Of a DNA stretch of 64,000 nucleotides, positions 61,768 through 64,000 are shown one piece after another (within the stretch, counting starts at the first letter, position 1; each line of letters starts with the position of its first letter). The DNA lies in assembly GCF_048773025.1 (NCBI RefSeq), contig NC_133544.1:310001-374000 (forward strand). Reading direction: 5' to 3'. Source of the stretch: Camelus bactrianus. Taxonomy: Eukaryota; Chordata; Mammalia; Artiodactyla; Camelidae. Below the pieces are notes generated by a model. The model saw nothing but the letters and a program-made list of their open reading frames with translations, was not told where the DNA came from and made no database searches. Position numbers and translations under genes: made by a program.

Positions 61768-62299
61768 TATCACATCAATTACCTGTTCTTTCTCCTTCCA
61801 GGAGGGTGAACATCCAGGTGCACTGCTCAGAGTCCTGCCCACTGGGAGGAGTCCCCCACACCATCCTTCAGGGATGTCCCAGGCAGGACGACAGGGCGCC
61901 CACTGTCCACTGTCAGGAGGTGCCTGTGTACCATGCAGAGCTGTCTGTAGTCCAGGTCTGCGTCCTCTTCTCCTCTGTCAGCTGACTGTAGGCAAATCCC
62001 CACTGGGTCACAGGTGAAGCTTAGGACAAAGGAGGCACCGATGCAGGAGGAGGCACCACGGGCACATGGGCCACTTCTAGGTGTGCATCAGGCCAGCTCA
62101 GGCCTCATCACGTAGAAATACGTCTGTTTGGTGATGGATTGCTGCTGTGTGTGCCCAGCAATATGGCTTGGAGCCTGGAGGGGTCAGATAACACCCGGGT
62201 CCTGATAGAAAGCCCACCAGTTTTAAACTCTCCACAAATACCTGAAATCATTGAACTTTTTTACTACACATGTGGTTCTGCATTCTACAGAACAAGTAA

Positions 62300-62635
62300 A
62301 AAATAAAATCACACAGTATGAACCATTTTTAGACTGATTTCTTTCACTCTGTAGGCATTAAATCTTTTGTGGACATTTCCTAGTTCGGCAGTTCATTTTA
62401 TAAGTTGCTGAATAGAATTTGACTGCAGAGGTGACCCATAGGTTGTTTGTTCATTCCCTGAGGAAGGACATTGTGTTCCTCCATTTCTGTCATTTCCGAA
62501 TGGAGCTATGTAATCATTAATGTGCAATTTGTTGTGTGGACATGTCTCAACGCTAGTTACATAATTACCTAGGAGTGTGGTTGCTGGGTCACAGAGTAAA
62601 ACTGCATTTAGGTTTGCAGGAAGTTGCCCTGAGTA
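62300..62635 (-). mobile_element. Old LINE-1 fragment, antisense (B2 copy)
   Basis: Duplicate of the fragment at 26985-27320. Confidence 0.7.
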
Positions 62636-64000
62636 GCGACTGGGAAGGGGGCACCAGCTGAACCAGTGACCTGTCTGGGGTGCAGCCCCGTGCACAAGAA
62701 GAGGCCCACAGGGCTGGATCCCAGGGCTGGCCCTCAGCCCTAACTCTGCTTGCAGCCAAAACCACAGCCAGCATCCAGACACCTGAGCACAACTGGAACA
62801 GGGCCTCCAGACATAATCCCGGCACCTCTGGGAGCACTTCTGGGAAGGAATGTGCCTCCCCCTCCAGACGCGCTCACATCACAGGGTCCTGAAGAATACG
62901 AGTGCCTGATGTTGTATCAAGCTGTCAGGGGCTGTGGAAATTTCTTCTGTCACAATCAACACCTGGAACAGAATAATGCACCTTCCACGGAAACCCACTT
63001 CTCCACCTCATACCCGAGGGGAAGGTGACAGTCTGGTTAAATGACTGGACAGGGTCACATGCAGGTGGTGCTGCTGGGAAACAGCCCCAGAAGGTCCACG
63101 TCCAGAGCCCAAGGTGCTTCCTCTTCACTCTTCAGGGAGGACCTGGGAGCTCAAGGACGCTCATCTGGATCCTACGCAGAAGGGAAACGTGCAGAGACCA
63201 CCTCCCCTGGTTATGCTTTAGAAACACCAGGTTGGTCGCACCGATGAGATACTCGGGAGACAGGTGTGACAGTAGAGCCCAGAGGTGATGGTGGCCTGGA
63301 CTCGTTTGCATCCACACCAGGACGTGAGGTTAGGGTGGTTCAGTCCACCCCCCAGCCAGCAGCCTTGTGAGCCTGGGGTCTGCGGTCATTACCAGGACCT
63401 CTCACGACACCTCAGCTCACCTGTGAGAACTGGGTGATTCTGTGCCCACTAGACAGACTCCCAGAAGAGTCTCCTGAGCTCGAACCTGTTGACGAACATG
63501 ACGTCTACATGACTTTGTGGCGAACAGTTTATAGACAGGTGACCATCCCCGCATCAAACATTGACCCTGGGACGTCAGGTGTGTTTCACAGCCTGCTGAT
63601 CCCCCATTGTCCATGCAGGGTTCATAACAGAGGTAAAGTTAGGTGGAGAATGAGGCAGGATGGGCACTTGGGAGGCTGAGTGCAAGTCTGTACATTTGAC
63701 AGGAGGGAGTGGAACGGGGCTGGGATGGGAGTGGCCAAGGGGCTTGAAGCCTGTGTGATTGGGGTTGGTATCACTGCTCCTAGACCATCTAGTAGGAATC
63801 CCGTTCCAGACGTGCTGAATCAGTGGTGAACCTGGGGGATTAAAAGCAGAAGTGAGGTCCAGGCTGAATGTAGAGCCAGGGAACAGGCAGAAGTTGATCA
63901 GAGCTTCTCATTTTGAGATGCACTTGTGTCTTAGGGAAGAGTTGGTTTTGAACCCAGCGTGTCTGTCCTCTTCCCTAAATAACGGGCATGCGCCGTCTGA

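Larger units (their letters stand above)
58858..64000. repeat. B2 3' flank, copy of the V2-to-IGHV4 spacer
   Basis: This matches 24300-28685, with 64000 pairing with about 28685. It is very similar over 59570-60470 and 61790-64000 and more diverged at 60630-61050. It contains a CA-rich microsatellite (59480-59537), a probable solo LTR (61051-61767) that B1 lacks, and an old LINE-1 piece. The window ends before the place where an IGHV4 gene would follow. No gene was recognised. Confidence 0.82.

Overview
The window is germline immunoglobulin heavy-chain variable (IGHV) DNA from a camelid. Two of the six recognisable V genes are VHH genes, the dedicated V genes of heavy-chain-only antibodies. 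They carry Phe37, Glu44, Arg45 and Gly47 in framework 2. Ser11 and a germline Cys33 in CDR1 point to Camelus (dromedary or Bactrian type) rather than llama or alpaca; this species call is an inference. All V genes lie on the + strand with the normal layout: octamer promoter, leader exon, short intron, V exon, then a recombination signal with a 23-bp spacer. No D, J or constant exon was seen, and no gene unrelated to antibodies was recognised.

Layout: (A1) 1-13194 holds VHH gene V1 at 6788-7241. An endogenous retrovirus with two LTRs lies at 13195-18190. (B1) 18191-34050 holds VH gene V2 (23804-24260) and an IGHV4 gene with one stop, V3 (29586-30026). (A2) 34051-47228 is a near copy of A1 with VHH gene V4 (40816-41272). 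A solo LTR at 47229-47642 sits at the place matching the retrovirus. (B2) 47643-64000 holds VH gene V5 (53278-53734), a rearranged stretch with LINE-1 pieces and an orphan RSS, and pseudogene V6 (58362-58818). Positions 1 to about 24290 match 34051 to about 53765 (period about 34 kb), and about 24300-28685 matches 58858-64000. An older, more diverged repeat relates the A and B units, so the array grew by at least two rounds of tandem duplication.

Functionally, V1 and V4 can supply heavy-chain-only antibodies, and V2 and V5 conventional heavy chains. V3 and V6 look non-functional as read. Each gene has its own RSS for joining to D segments located elsewhere.

The most interesting signal is that the VHH genes look like hybrids. 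Their 5' flank, leader and most of the V exon are IGHV3-like, but the DNA beyond their RSS matches the 3' flank of the IGHV4 gene. Their framework-3 end also shares Met before the Tyr-Tyr-Cys motif with IGHV4. This suggests that the VHH-bearing unit arose by IGHV3 x IGHV4 unequal recombination that deleted the DNA between them. All identities and divergences quoted were judged by eye, not by alignment software.
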